The notes: generated by a model not told the origin, from the sequence alone. DNA of 64,000 nt from Paraburkholderia sp. ZP32-5 (GCF_021390495.1 NZ_JAJEJP010000002.1:682001-746000); one strand, 5' to 3'; numbered from the stretch's first letter, positions 26,759 through 36,413 are shown. Numbers and translations are program-made.

Positions 26759-27290
26759 GTCCCCTCCGTTGCTGTTGCTCCTGCTCTTCCGTTGTTTGCC
26801 GTGCGGTGGCCGGCAGGCCGATCACGTGTCCAGCGAAGCGAGCCGGCGGCAACGTTGCATGCGCATGCGCGAGTTCGCGCACACGTGCTTCGATGTCGGC
26901 ATCGAACGCGATGCCGCGCGGCCCGCTGGTATCGACGTGCAGCAGCATCTGCTCGCTCGCGGCCACGGGTTCGGCGCGGGCGTTATTCAGCGCAAACATT
27001 TCGAGGTACAGGTGCAGCCGTTTCGCGTCGTGCGCGAGCACGCGCATGTCGACGCGCACGTGTGCGCCTTCCTTGATTTCATGCAGATAGTTCAGATGCG
27101 CTTCGAGCGTATAGATCGAGCGTCGGCGTGCTTGACGCACCGCGTCGGTCAGGCCGATCAGATCGATCACGACGTCGGTGGCCAGACTGAAGATCAGCAT
27201 GTAGAACGCGTCGCGCATATGGCCGTTGTAATCGACCCATTCGGCGCGCACGGTTTCGCGGTAGCACGGCAGGACAACGGAAGGCGACAT
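26751..27290 (-). CDS. hotdog-fold thioesterase
   Basis: A 179-residue acyl-CoA thioesterase of the 4-hydroxybenzoyl-CoA thioesterase-like group. The signature RAEWVDYNGHMRDAFYMLIF contains the Asp/Asn-Gly-His-Met pattern around the active site. The middle strand (YTLEAHLNYLHEIKEGAHVR, then VDMRVLAHDAKRLHLYLEMF) matches the fold. The C-terminus is an unconserved Gln/Glu-rich tail ending QQQRRGHA. It overlaps the esterase gene. The closest recalled analogue is the betainyl-CoA thioesterase of carnitine degradation; this is a guess by similarity and gene order. Confidence 0.75.
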   Translation of the reverse strand: MSPSVVLPCYRETVRAEWVDYNGHMRDAFYMLIFSLATDVVIDLIGLTDAVRQARRRSIYTLEAHLNYLHEIKEGAHVRVDMRVLAHDAKRLHLYLEMFALNNARAEPVAASEQMLLHVDTSGPRGIAFDADIEARVRELAHAHATLPPARFAGHVIGLPATARQTTEEQEQQQRRGHA

Positions 27291-27584
27291 GGGCGTGTGT
27301 CTCTTCGGTCGAGGGTGAGGGGACGGCGCGGATGGCGCGTCGTGCGCCCAGGCAGTTTAGTGCACGACGGCGCGCCGCGCAGACGCTGCCGTTCGAATGA
27401 CCGGATCAGACGTTCAATTGGCGCGGCTATCGCAACACTGAATTAAGGCTTTAGGGGTTTTCCCGAGTTCGGGCGACGCATAGACTCCTTTCAACGCCAC
27501 GAAATACCACCGATAGCGCCTGATAGCCAGGTCGCTGCAGGGTTTCGCGGCAGCCCTAAAAACAAACTCTGGAGGTTGGAAATC

Positions 27585-27923
27585 ATGAAATCGCTTATCG
27601 AAGCAGCTGTTGTCGCCGCTCTTATCGCTACGCCGTTTGCGGCTTTCGCTCAATCGAATCAGAACAATCAACCGGTCACACGCGCACAGGTTCGCGCGGA
27701 TCTGGTGAAGCTCGAAAAGGCCGGCTACGATCCGTCGACGATGAACACCGACAACTATCCGGCGAACATTCAAGCCGCCGAGGCACGAGTCGCCGAGCAA
27801 ACCCAGGTAGCGCAGACGAGCGGTTATGGTGCGCCGGCGCAGGGTTCATCGAGTGCGGGCAGCCGCGGTGATTTTGCTGCCAGCTCTTATTCGGTGCCGG
27901 TGGTGATTTACAAGCATCAATGA
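27585..27923 (+). CDS. DUF4148 exported protein
   Basis: A 112-residue small exported protein. The signal peptide MKSLIEAAVVAALIATPFAA ends at AFA. The mature N-terminus carries the DUF4148 signature VTRAQVRADLVKLEKAGYDP. The C-terminal part is Ser/Ala/Gly-rich and probably flexible. DUF4148 proteins are abundant, stress-inducible envelope proteins in Burkholderia; the function is unknown. The ATG at 27585 with GGAGG at 27571-27575 is chosen over an in-frame TTG at 27576. A strong terminator follows. Confidence 0.85.
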   Translation: MKSLIEAAVVAALIATPFAAFAQSNQNNQPVTRAQVRADLVKLEKAGYDPSTMNTDNYPANIQAAEARVAEQTQVAQTSGYGAPAQGSSSAGSRGDFAASSYSVPVVIYKHQ

Positions 27924-27973
27924 GATTGCGGCGCGCATCGATAGCGCGCCATCTATACGACGCTTCACAAACG

Positions 27974-28013
27974 AATGGCCTGCTTTCACCGGATGGTGAA
28001 GCAGGCCATTTTT
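27974..28013 (+). terminator. intrinsic terminator after the DUF4148 gene
   Basis: Stem ATGGCCTGCTTTCACC / GGTGAAGCAGGCCAT around a GGAT loop (27975-28009, one bulged T), followed by a short T run. It is followed to 28227 by an unannotated leader of the MFS gene with an AT-rich patch near 28050-28090. Confidence 0.85.
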
Positions 28014-28227
28014 GCGCATCTGGCGTTTGCCTTCAGAATCAGAAAACAGGATCAATCCATTCATATAAATTCATTTTTCAGCATGAGTGATCGCGCGTAG
28101 TCTCTAGCCAGCATCAAGCGTGGCGGCAAGCGGCATCGAGCAGGTTCGAGCGCTTGAGCCATGTTCGCCAACGTCCCGATCATCTACTGAAACGGTCCGT
28201 GCAATCACGGCCGCCGTTCTGTTCATC

Positions 28228-29520
28228 ATGAATGACCCAATGAATTTGCCGGTGAGCCGGCTCGACGCGCCCGCGATCCCGCGCCGTCATGTCAGCTACG
28301 CGGAGCGCAACGCGCGGTACTGGCAACGCAATCTCGCTGTCTGCGTGTTCGGCTCGTTCACCACGCTGGTGAGCCTTAGCATGCTGCTGCCGTTTCTGCC
28401 GCTCTATGTCGAACAGCTTGGCGTGAGTTCGCCGGCCGCGGTGGTGCAGTGGTCCGGCGTCGCGTTCGGCGCGACGTTTCTCGGCACCGCGGTCACCGCG
28501 CCGCTGTGGGGTCGTCTCGCCGATCGATATGGGCGCAAGCCGATGCTGGTCCGCGCGGCAGTGGGCATGGCGGTAGTGATGTCGTTGATCGGCATCGCGC
28601 ACAGCGTGATCGATCTCGTCGTACTTCGTCTCGCGGCCGGGCTGATCGGCGGCTACGCATCGGCGTCGATTGTAATGATCGGCACCCAGGCGCCGCGCGA
28701 ACGCGCCGGTTGGGCGCTCGGTGTGTTGTCCACCGGCGCGTTGGCGGGCAATCTGATCGGACCGCTGGTGGGCGGCTTCCTTCCGGGATGGGTCGGCATT
28801 CGCGGGACCTTCTTCGTTGGCGGGGCGATGATCGCGGTCGCGGCGGCGGCGACGCTGCTGATCGTGCGCGAAGATTTCGATCGCGCCGTCGACGCGCGCA
28901 GCCGACGCGCCGCGCAAGCATCGCCGCGTGTGAGCGTGAACCGCGCCGTGATTCCCGTGCTGCTCGTCACCGCGATGATGGTGTTGCTCGCGAACATGTC
29001 GATCGAACCGATCATCACCGTATATATCGGTCAACTCGGTGTGCCGCATGAGCATCTCGCGCGTATCGCGGGGATCGTGATGGCCGCGTCGGCGTTTGGC
29101 AGCATGCTGACCGCGCCACGGCTCGGTGCGCTCGCGGATAAAGTCGGCGGCTGGAATGTGATTGTCGGCTGTCTGATCGCGACCGCGCTCGTGATGGTGC
29201 CGCAGGCTTTCGTCACGCACTGGTGGCAATTGGCCGCATTGCGCGCCGTGATGGGGATGACGGTTGCCGGCTTGCTACCGTCGATTGCGAAGCTGGTGCG
29301 TCAGTCGGTCGATGAAAGCCAGTCCGGCACGACGCTCGGTTATCTGCAGTCGGCGCAGTTTTCCGGCCAGGTGGTCGGCCCGTTGATCGGCGGACAGATC
29401 GGCGCGCATGTCGGGCTGCAGCCGGTGTTCTTCGTCACTGGCGCGCTGCTGGTGGTGAGCGCGGCGCTTAGTTTTTGGGTTCGCTCGCGTCATCCGCAGG
29501 CGGCGCGCGTCGACAGTTGA
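28228..29520 (+). CDS. MFS multidrug/metabolite transporter
   Basis: A 430-residue inner-membrane protein with twelve predicted helices and the major-facilitator motif A between TM2 and TM3 (GRLADRYGRKPMLVRAA). The motif-C-like region in TM5 (GALAGNLIGPLVGGFLPGW) is typical of drug:H+ antiporters. The second half has a motif A-like GALADKVGGWNVIVG. The frame is open from 28120, but the preceding part lacks coding character. ATGs at 28228 and 28240 are both possible, neither with a clear ribosome site. Substrate unknown. Confidence 0.85.
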   Translation: MNDPMNLPVSRLDAPAIPRRHVSYAERNARYWQRNLAVCVFGSFTTLVSLSMLLPFLPLYVEQLGVSSPAAVVQWSGVAFGATFLGTAVTAPLWGRLADRYGRKPMLVRAAVGMAVVMSLIGIAHSVIDLVVLRLAAGLIGGYASASIVMIGTQAPRERAGWALGVLSTGALAGNLIGPLVGGFLPGWVGIRGTFFVGGAMIAVAAAATLLIVREDFDRAVDARSRRAAQASPRVSVNRAVIPVLLVTAMMVLLANMSIEPIITVYIGQLGVPHEHLARIAGIVMAASAFGSMLTAPRLGALADKVGGWNVIVGCLIATALVMVPQAFVTHWWQLAALRAVMGMTVAGLLPSIAKLVRQSVDESQSGTTLGYLQSAQFSGQVVGPLIGGQIGAHVGLQPVFFVTGALLVVSAALSFWVRSRHPQAARVDS

Positions 29521-29595
29521 GAAGAACGCGATTGGCGGACTCAAGCGGTCGCGTTGCGTGGCGAAGCTCGTGCGCCCGGCGTCGGGCACCGTCTG

Positions 29596-30432
29596 TCAGA
29601 TCCGGATCAACACCGCGCCGAGCGTGACGAGTGCGCATGCAACGATGCGCCGCGTGGTCAGCTTCTCGCGCATGAAGATGCAGCCGATCAGCACCGCGAA
29701 GATCGAACTCAATTCGCGCAGCGCGGAGACCGTGGCGATCGGCAGATAGCGGTAGGCCTCGATGATCAGGCAATACGCGCCGAGCGCGAGCACACCCGAC
29801 GCGATGCCTTTCATCACAGGCACGCGGCCGATGAAAAGCCCCCTGGCGCCGCCGCGCCAATGCCAGGCCAGCAGGAACTGCGGGATGTTCCAGATCAGAT
29901 AGACCCACATGACGTAGCTGAGCCCATTGCCGGCGACGCGCGCGCCGATGCCGTCGACGACCGAGTACGTTGCGATGAACAGGCCCGTCAGCAGCGCGAA
30001 CGGCACGCTTTCGCCGGAAAAGCGCATGCCGCGGCGAAACGCGAGCGACACGATGCCGGTCGACACCAGCGCAACGCCGAACGCGGCGAGCGGCTTCAGT
30101 GTTTCGCCCGCGAACACGAGCGCGCCGACGAAGACGAGCATCGGCGACATGCCGCGCGCGATCGGATAGATCTGGCCAAAGTCACCACTGCGGTAGGCGC
30201 GGATCAGCGCGAGCAGATAGCCCCATTCGAGCACCGCCGACGCGACGATATACGGCCACGCGGCCGGCGCGGGCATCGGCAGCACGAGCACGCCGATTGC
30301 GCTGACCGCGAGATACGGCATCGACATCATGCCGAGCAGCCACACGCGGTCTTCGGATATATGCAGGAACGCGTTCCAGGTCGCGTGAAGCAGCGCGGAC
30401 AACAGCACCAGCAGGACAACAGAAGTTTCCAT
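29596..30432 (-). CDS. EamA/DMT-family transporter
   Basis: A 278-residue inner-membrane protein with about ten helices in two EamA repeats. The opening LSALLHATWNAFLHISEDRV and the loop LIRAYRSGDFGQIYPIARGM are typical of the DMT subgroup that includes PhnA-neighbour or amino-acid exporters. The second repeat ends REKLTTRRIVACALVTLGAV. The ATG at 30432 is preferred over a TTG two codons upstream. It converges with the MFS gene. Substrate unknown. Confidence 0.8.
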   Translation of the reverse strand: METSVVLLVLLSALLHATWNAFLHISEDRVWLLGMMSMPYLAVSAIGVLVLPMPAPAAWPYIVASAVLEWGYLLALIRAYRSGDFGQIYPIARGMSPMLVFVGALVFAGETLKPLAAFGVALVSTGIVSLAFRRGMRFSGESVPFALLTGLFIATYSVVDGIGARVAGNGLSYVMWVYLIWNIPQFLLAWHWRGGARGLFIGRVPVMKGIASGVLALGAYCLIIEAYRYLPIATVSALRELSSIFAVLIGCIFMREKLTTRRIVACALVTLGAVLIRI

Positions 30433-30722
30433 CGACAACGCAACGGGGCAGGGAAGGGAAGGCCGCGAGCGGCCGGCAAGCCGGTGATTATTCCAGCAGA
30501 ACGCCGGAACGGTGGGAGTGGACGACTCGGGCGAAGGGGTTTATGCGGGGAAGCCAGACGTTGTGCGGCGCGGAAAAGACCGCGACGGTTCAGGCGAAAA
30601 CGCGTATGAAGGGCGGGCGAAGCGGCTTGCCGCTTCACCCGCGTGGCTATTTCGTGGCGGCAGCCGTTAGCTGGCTCCGGGCAGAGGCTATCGCTACCGC
30701 TTGCCGGCGACTCCCATCACCC

Positions 30723-31604
30723 TCAGATCACGCGCTCGCGCAACCACGCGGAACCCAGATCGATCACTGTCACGACGACGATCACCATGATCATGACCGC
30801 GGCGGTCTGCGCATAGTCGAACGAGCGGATAGCCTCGTAAAGCACCACGCCGATGCCGCCCGCGCCGACCATGCCGACCACCATCGCCGAGCGCACGTTC
30901 GATTCGAAGCGATACAGCGCGTAGGAAATCCACAGCGGCAGCACTTGCGGCAGCACCGCGTAGACGATTTCATCGAGGCGCGTCGCGCCCGTCGCGCGGA
31001 CCCCTTCGGCCGGACGCGGATCGATTGCCTCGACCGCTTCGGCGAACAGCTTCGCGAGCACGCCGGTCGTGTGCACCCACAGCGCGAGCACGCCGGCGAA
31101 CGGCCCGAGCCCGACCGCGACGATAAACAGCATCGCGAAGACCATTTCGTTGATCGCGCGGCACGCGTCCATCAGACGGCGCACCGGCTGCACGATCCAC
31201 ATCGGCGCGATGTTATGCGCCGACATCAGCCCGCACGGCACCGCGCACACGAGCGCGAGCGCGGTGCCCCAGACCGCGACCGATAGCGTGACGAGCAGTT
31301 CGTTCACATAGCTGCGCCACTCGGTGAAGTCGGGCGGAAAGAAGTCTTTCGCGAACTGGCCCATGTTCGCGGAGTCGCTGATCAGATCGAGCGGGCGCAT
31401 GTCGGCGCCATGCCATGCGCCGCCAAGCACCGCCAGCACCGCGATCCAGCCGAGCAGCGACAGCCAGCCGCGCTTGCCGGCCCTCGCCATGTCACGGTGT
31501 TTTTCCGCTCGTGGTTCGCTCACCACCTGCGCGTGCTGCGTCGCCCGAGCGTCGGACGACTCGCTCGCGCGCGCCGGCGACGCGATCGAATCGGCCGTGT
31601 TCAT
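30723..31604 (-). CDS. phnE: phosphonate ABC transporter permease PhnE
   Basis: A 293-residue inner-membrane permease. A non-conserved N-terminal extension of about 45 residues precedes TM1 ([20 protein letters not shown]). The ABC coupling loop [20 protein letters not shown] and the downstream [20 protein letters not shown] are characteristic of PhnE. It overlaps phnD by 4 nt (ATGA) and is the last gene of a phnC-phnD-phnE operon. The complex imports phosphonates or related oxyanions such as phosphite. No C-P lyase or phosphonatase gene is nearby. Confidence 0.9.
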   Translation of the reverse strand: MNTADSIASPARASESSDARATQHAQVVSEPRAEKHRDMARAGKRGWLSLLGWIAVLAVLGGAWHGADMRPLDLISDSANMGQFAKDFFPPDFTEWRSYVNELLVTLSVAVWGTALALVCAVPCGLMSAHNIAPMWIVQPVRRLMDACRAINEMVFAMLFIVAVGLGPFAGVLALWVHTTGVLAKLFAEAVEAIDPRPAEGVRATGATRLDEIVYAVLPQVLPLWISYALYRFESNVRSAMVVGMVGAGGIGVVLYEAIRSFDYAQTAAVMIMVIVVVTVIDLGSAWLRERVI

Positions 31605-32578
31605 TGCTTCGACTGCTCGCTGTTGAGTGCGCTCAGCTTCGCGTCGAGCGCGGCGAGCTGGGTTTTACGCTCGCTGTCGGACAGATGCGTGTCACTCTCG
31701 ATCTTCTGCTTCTGCTGAAACAGCACGATCTCGCGAATCGGCTGCAACTGCTTATCCGACGACGCCTCGAAGCCGCTGTATTCGGTGATGCCGGCCATCA
31801 CCGCTTTTTCGTGCGGATCGGTCTTCGCGTAGTTCAGGAAGAACTTGCTGATCTTGTCCTTGGTCGCTTGCGGCAGATCCTTGCGCCACACGAGCGGGTC
31901 CGACGGAATTAGCGGCGAGGTCCACAGCACGCGCACCTGCGCGAACTTGTCCGGATGCTCGCGCTTCAGGTTTGCCATCTCCATGCTGTTGTTGGTCGCG
32001 ATGTCGATCTTGTTGTTGACGACCGCAAGCAGATTCGCCTCGTGGCTCGACGGCAGCACGCTCTTGAACGATGTATTGACCGGCGTGTTGTGCTTTGCGA
32101 ACAGGTAGTAGCCCGGCACCAGTGTGCCCGACGTCGAGTTCGGATCGCCGAAGCCGAGCGTTACGTCCTTGGTATCTTTGAATACATCGTCGAGCGTCTT
32201 GAAGCGGCTGTTCACATTGGTGATCAGCAGAGAGTAGTAGCCGCTGTCGCCGTTCGCGTGCTGCGCCTTCGCGAACACTTCGCCATTCGCGCGGTCGACC
32301 GCCTCGATCGCCGACGCATTGCCGAAATAGCCGACCTGTACCTTGTTGAAGCGCATGCCTTCGATGATGCCGGCGTAGTCGGTGGCGAAAAACGCCTTCA
32401 CGTTCAGGCCGGTCTGCTTCTTCATGTCGTCGATCAACGGTTCCCAACGTTGTTTCAGCACCGCCGACGAATCGGTCGAGATGATGCCGAGGTTGAGGTC
32501 CTCGGCATGAGCCACGGTGACGCAGGCGAAGGCGGCCGCGCCGGCGGCGAGCGTGATCAGTGAGCGCAGGAATTTCAT
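31601..32578 (-). CDS. phnD: phosphonate ABC transporter substrate-binding protein PhnD
   Basis: A 325-residue periplasmic binding protein. The signal peptide ([20 protein letters not shown]...AHA) is cleaved before [20 protein letters not shown]. The family motif [18 protein letters not shown] forms the oxyanion-binding Ser/Thr cluster, and [11 protein letters not shown] and [19 protein letters not shown] are further PhnD landmarks. The C-terminus is Lys/Gln/Ser-rich. Its position between phnC and phnE makes the assignment firm; the actual ligand (phosphonate, phosphite or hypophosphite) is not readable from sequence. Confidence 0.92.
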   Translation of the reverse strand: MKFLRSLITLAAGAAAFACVTVAHAEDLNLGIISTDSSAVLKQRWEPLIDDMKKQTGLNVKAFFATDYAGIIEGMRFNKVQVGYFGNASAIEAVDRANGEVFAKAQHANGDSGYYSLLITNVNSRFKTLDDVFKDTKDVTLGFGDPNSTSGTLVPGYYLFAKHNTPVNTSFKSVLPSSHEANLLAVVNNKIDIATNNSMEMANLKREHPDKFAQVRVLWTSPLIPSDPLVWRKDLPQATKDKISKFFLNYAKTDPHEKAVMAGITEYSGFEASSDKQLQPIREIVLFQQKQKIESDTHLSDSERKTQLAALDAKLSALNSEQSKQ

Positions 32579-32640
32579 CGGTTGTGGAGTCCGGTTGGGT
32601 GGACGGGGTGGGTGAAATAAGTCGAACAGCGCTGCCTGGC

Positions 32641-33555
32641 TCAGTTCGAGTGCGCGGGCTTGAGCGCGAACGGATAGTGCGCGGCGCTGGCGCCGGCCGC
32701 GTCTCGCGCGGGGATCGTGACAGTTTCGTGCGTATCGTGCGTGTGGTGCGGCGCTTGCGCGGTATTGCCGGCGTCGAGCAGTTCGCGCGCGTCGTCGCCG
32801 TAGAGTTGCTTCAACAGAACCGGCGTGAGCGCGCCGGAGGGGCCGTCGTAGACCACCTTGCCGCGGCGCAGCGCGATCGTGCGCGCGCAGTACTTCATTG
32901 CAATGTCGACCTGATGCAGCGACACGAGCACCGTGATCCGATGTTCGAGATTCAGCGCGCGCAGCATATCCATCACGCGGCGCGACGATTCGGGATCGAG
33001 CGACGCGATCGGCTCGTCGGCGAGCACGATGCGCGCGCGTTGCACCAGCGCCCGCGCGAGGGCCGCGCGTTGCTGCTGGCCGCCCGACAGATTCGCCGCG
33101 CGCTCGCGCGCATGTTCGCCGATGCCCACTTCATCGAGCGCGGCGAGCGACAGCGCACGCTCCGCGCGCGAAAAGCAGCCGGTCAGACGCCGCCACCACG
33201 GCAGGCGCGACAGCGCGCCGATCAGCACGTTGGTTTCGACGGAAAGCCGGTTTACCAGATTGAATTGCTGGAATACGAAGCCGATATCGCGACGAATGCG
33301 GCGCACTTCCCTGACGATGCGGCCGTTCTGCTGGATTGGCCGGCCGAGAATCTCGATCTGCGAAGGCTGCGCGTCCGACGCTGTAAAGCCGGCGATATGA
33401 CGCAGCAGCGTCGATTTTCCCGAGCCCGACGCACCGATCAGCGCGACCATTTCACCAGGCGCGATGCGCAGATCGATTTCGTCGAGCGCCTTGCGGCCAT
33501 TGCCGAAGGTCTTGCTTAGGCGTTCGATGCGAATAGCTTCACGGATCGCTTCCAT
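32641..33555 (-). CDS. phnC: phosphonate ABC transporter ATP-binding protein PhnC
   Basis: A 304-residue ATPase. Walker [10 protein letters not shown] is at residues 41-49, with Q-loop [12 protein letters not shown] signature LSGGQQQR, Walker B IVLADEP and the H-loop in LVSLHQVD. This gives a complete nucleotide-binding domain. After residue about 265 there is a His/Ala-rich extension ([13 protein letters not shown]) beyond the usual PhnC end. It is the first gene of the phnCDE operon, 62 nt ahead of phnD. It powers import together with PhnE. Confidence 0.92.
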   Translation of the reverse strand: MEAIREAIRIERLSKTFGNGRKALDEIDLRIAPGEMVALIGASGSGKSTLLRHIAGFTASDAQPSQIEILGRPIQQNGRIVREVRRIRRDIGFVFQQFNLVNRLSVETNVLIGALSRLPWWRRLTGCFSRAERALSLAALDEVGIGEHARERAANLSGGQQQRAALARALVQRARIVLADEPIASLDPESSRRVMDMLRALNLEHRITVLVSLHQVDIAMKYCARTIALRRGKVVYDGPSGALTPVLLKQLYGDDARELLDAGNTAQAPHHTHDTHETVTIPARDAAGASAAHYPFALKPAHSN

Positions 33556-33772
33556 CAGATTTCCTTCGATGCCCCGGCCACTACCGGCATGTGTGGGGCA
33601 TTCTAGGAAGCGTCTGTGACGGTTAAGTGAAGGCGTCGCAACGTCTAGACGACTACATCTATAAGTGGCGCTATATGTCGTCAGGATGGCGGATCAAAGT
33701 CGTTCTGAAGTCGTTTTCAGGTCAGCGGACTGAACGAAATATGACGTGCGTATGACGTGTTCGAAGATGCCG

Positions 33773-34186
33773 TTACTCCAGCAGCGTGACCGGCACGGGG
33801 CACAGCTGTTTGAGACGCGCGAGCAGCCGCCATTTGCGTAGGAATCCGAGCCCATTGGTATCCACGAGGACGATATCCGCGTCGCCCGCTACGACGCACG
33901 CCGCGATCACGCGAGCCGGCGCTCCGGCGACACTTCGGCATGTATAAGGCACGCCGGCGTCGTCGAGGATTGCGCACACCTGCTGCAACGCGGACGGGGT
34001 CCAGTTTTTGCGTGTCTTCGGCCAGCCACGGCGTGTGTGTGCGGCGACGGCGTTTTCGTGCTGGACTTTCAACACCTCGGCGACTTCGACCATCGATACG
34101 CAGCGCTCGGCAAACAGGAAAGCACTATGACGGGCCGCTTCGGTCGCGCGGTGATGGTCGAGGATCGGGATCAGCAGTTTGAGCAT
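33773..34186 (-). CDS. universal-stress-protein-like (UspA fold) protein
   Basis: A 137-residue protein. The N-terminal strand MLKLLIPILDHHRATEAARH followed by a helix, and the C-terminal ADIVLVDTNGLGFLRKW...PVPVTLLE, follow the UspA alpha/beta layout. The ATP-binding G-x2-G-x9-G-S/T loop is degenerate here (DTNGLGFLRKW), so nucleotide binding is doubtful. The start is the ATG at 34186. The preceding gene on this strand ends 2 nt upstream, indicating a two-gene operon. Confidence 0.65.
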   Translation of the reverse strand: MLKLLIPILDHHRATEAARHSAFLFAERCVSMVEVAEVLKVQHENAVAAHTRRGWPKTRKNWTPSALQQVCAILDDAGVPYTCRSVAGAPARVIAACVVAGDADIVLVDTNGLGFLRKWRLLARLKQLCPVPVTLLE

Positions 34187-34188
34187 GA

Positions 34189-34425
34189 TCAGGCCTCGAC
34201 GATCAGCGGCACTAGCGCCGCGACCCAGATCGCGAGGCCCGCTATCGGCGCGCCGAGCGCAATCGCTGCGATCGCGGCAGCGGAGCCTGCCAGCGCGACG
34301 ATGTCGAGGCGCCGATGTACCGTGCGCCTGCGATCGAAGGCGGCCTCGCGTGCACCGACCTCGCGTGCCGCGCTTGCGTACGCAATGGGCGAATCGCAAG
34401 GACGTCGCACGGAAATGACTGACAT
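34189..34425 (-). CDS. small hypothetical membrane protein
   Basis: A 78-residue protein. A basic N-terminal half (CDSPIAYASAAREVGAREAA, DRRRTVHRRLD) is followed by two hydrophobic segments (IVALAGSAAAIAAIALGAPI, AGLAIWVAALVPLIVEA). The start at 34425 has a strong GGGGGA site upstream; the longer open frame to 34581 is not supported. Translationally coupled to the Usp-like gene. Family unknown. Probably a stress-related inner-membrane peptide by association only. Confidence 0.55.
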   Translation of the reverse strand: MSVISVRRPCDSPIAYASAAREVGAREAAFDRRRTVHRRLDIVALAGSAAAIAAIALGAPIAGLAIWVAALVPLIVEA

Positions 34426-34657
34426 GAATCCCCCGCAAAATTGGCATTGATCCGAACGGGAAAATGCTATCGATTCGCGGGTAAACGACATGAAGGATTT
34501 GCGAGCGAGGCGGTAAACAACGTGTATATGCCGAACGGAACGAGACGTTCGTACTGTGTTCATGTCCGGAAGCCGTTGCATTTTTTACGGTAGATTTACG
34601 CGCACCGCGCTACGCTAGCCAGCACCAACACAACGCACGAAACACGTGCCCGACTGC

Positions 34658-34990
34658 ATGGCTTACGTCTATTCCTTCGCCGCAAATGGCCCTCTCGCCA
34701 GCGGCCTTCCTCCATCGGAAACGGTCCCGCCGTTCCGTTCATCGAGCGTCGCGCTCGAGGTCGTCGTGGGTGGCAGAACAGCGGACGATACGCGCGCTCA
34801 TCTTGCAAGGCTGATCCATTCTCCGCTCGGCGTGTGCGTGACGCGTACGTACGAAAGCGGCAACTCAGCCGTCGTTCATCTCGACATGGCGCCGGACGAT
34901 TTCGGCTTCATGCTGGATACGCTGTTCGCGCTGGTACCCGAAGCGACGGTCCGGGCGTTGCGTCCGCACGCGGATAGAGAGGGGGATTGA
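34658..34990 (+). CDS. hypothetical small protein preceding the DapA-like gene
   Basis: A 110-residue protein that I do not recognise. From residue 30 on it has a strand-helix-strand-strand-helix-strand pattern (SVALEVVVGGRTADDTRAHL, GVCVTRTYESGNSAVVHLDM, DDFGFMLDTLFALVPEATVR) reminiscent of ACT-like regulatory folds. This is a guess from alternation, not from motif. A GTG at 34646 is an alternative start. Its stop lies 1 nt before the DapA-like ATG, so the two proteins are coupled and perhaps functionally linked. Confidence 0.5.
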   Translation: MAYVYSFAANGPLASGLPPSETVPPFRSSSVALEVVVGGRTADDTRAHLARLIHSPLGVCVTRTYESGNSAVVHLDMAPDDFGFMLDTLFALVPEATVRALRPHADREGD

Positions 34991-34991
34991 T

Positions 34992-35927
34992 ATGTTCGAA
35001 GGAATCTGGCTTCCTCTCGTTACGCCGTTGCGCTCGGGCGTGGTCGATACCATCGCTTTGCGGGCGTTGACCGAGCACTACGTGAATAGCGGAATCAACG
35101 GACTCGTTGCATTGGGGACGACCGCCGAGGCCGCGCTGCTCGATGGCCGCGAGCGCTCGCGAGTGCTGCGCACGATCACCGAGACCGTCGCGGGACGCGT
35201 GCCGGTGATTGCGGGCGTCGGCGGGGTCGATACTCGCGCGTTCGTCGACGAGATCCATCGACTCGATGCGTGGAATCTGGACGGCTATCTGGTTTCCGCG
35301 CCGGCTTATCTGTGCCCGGATCAGACCGGCGTGATCTGGCATTTCGAGCAGGTCGCGCAGGCGACCGGGCGGGCGATCGTGCTCTATGACGTGCCGCATC
35401 GTACCGGCGTCGCGCTGACGGAAGCGAGCGTCGGCACACTCGCGCAAATCGCCAATATCAAGGCGATCAAGGCCTGCGCGCGCGAGCGCTTCGAAGCATT
35501 CGCCGCGCTGCCGATCGCGCTGCTGTGCGGCAACGACGACGCGTTTCTCGACTGTCTGCGCGCGGGCGGGACTGGCGGCATTCTTGCGAGCGCGCACGTA
35601 TGCGCCGACTTGCTGGCCGAGGTGCAAACGCTGATGAGCACGGGCCAGGATGTCGCCGCGAGCGAACTGTTCGAGCGGCTCACGCCGGTATTGCGCATCC
35701 TGTTCGCGGCGCCGAACCCCAGCGCGATCAAGGCGATGATGGCGCTCGACGGCGGCTTGTCGGCCGAAACACGCATGCCGATCGCGCCTGCGTCGAAAGC
35801 ATTGGTCAGCCGTCTGGAACTGGCGCGTGCTGTGCTCGACGAGTTGCGCGAGTCGACGTTTGGGGAGCGCGGGGTGGCGGCAGTCAATTCGACGCGTCGC
35901 GGCAGAGCTCAGTCTGTCGCTGGGTGA
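34992..35927 (+). CDS. dihydrodipicolinate synthase (DapA)-family aldolase
   Basis: A 311-residue class I aldolase of the DapA/NanA family. GTTAEAALL matches the GTTGE substrate loop, with Gly changed to Ala. The catalytic Tyr and Arg are in LYDVPHRTGVAL and the Schiff-base Lys in IKAIKACARERF. The classic reaction joins pyruvate and aspartate semialdehyde on the lysine pathway. The ribosome site GGGGGA sits at the end of the preceding gene. The isolated context suggests a paralogue rather than the housekeeping dapA, possibly for another 2-keto acid aldol reaction. Confidence 0.85.
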   Translation: MFEGIWLPLVTPLRSGVVDTIALRALTEHYVNSGINGLVALGTTAEAALLDGRERSRVLRTITETVAGRVPVIAGVGGVDTRAFVDEIHRLDAWNLDGYLVSAPAYLCPDQTGVIWHFEQVAQATGRAIVLYDVPHRTGVALTEASVGTLAQIANIKAIKACARERFEAFAALPIALLCGNDDAFLDCLRAGGTGGILASAHVCADLLAEVQTLMSTGQDVAASELFERLTPVLRILFAAPNPSAIKAMMALDGGLSAETRMPIAPASKALVSRLELARAVLDELRESTFGERGVAAVNSTRRGRAQSVAG

Positions 35928-36413
35928 GGACCTGGGACAGCGGTTCGATGTGTCGGGCCGCGGGTTAAGTTCTTCGGCGGCGGTGGCCGCCGAAGTCTGA
36001 CAGACGAAGAGAACCGGTCCCGCACTCCGTGAGTAAGCGAACGGGTTTGCGCGGGGCCGCAAAGGCAGATTCGCAACTGTTTGACACGTTTCTGAGGCGG
36101 CAATCGCCACGTGAAAAGATGGAACCTGGTCGCTTGCGTTTTGCGCGGCGCAATCGTGCTTCCGTTGCACGCTAGCCGATGGAGTTTGCCCTCGTCTTTA
36201 ACGGCTGAAACTCCCCGTGGGATCTGCCGGACATCCTGATTTCGATCGACGGGGCTGTCAGCGCGTTTAATCTCACTCGCCATCAACTGTTCACCGCCGT
36301 TGCACTCCATCGTCAATCGCTCTTAAAGCCGGTTATCTCAAATTAAAGCCGTTGACCACGATTCGTTTGGATGGTTAATTTGCCCGACGTTTTCTGAAAT
36401 CAGAAGAGGTCGG
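35928..36413. other. intergenic region with a strong hairpin, about 490 bp
   Basis: It begins with a perfect 10-bp hairpin (35972-35981 / 35986-35995, CTTCGGCGGC with GGTG loop) that may end the DapA transcript, although no T run follows. The rest (36000-36340) contains no gene I can support. Its composition and flanking position suggest a decayed or repeated sequence beside the toxin-like gene. The last 60 bp are AT-richer, likely a promoter. Confidence 0.4.

Noticed and set aside
35909..36316. Minus-strand frame between the DapA-like and toxin-like genes
   Set aside because: No recognisable domain, no ribosome site, and low-complexity Arg/Pro/Thr composition. Treated as part of a gene-less stretch.
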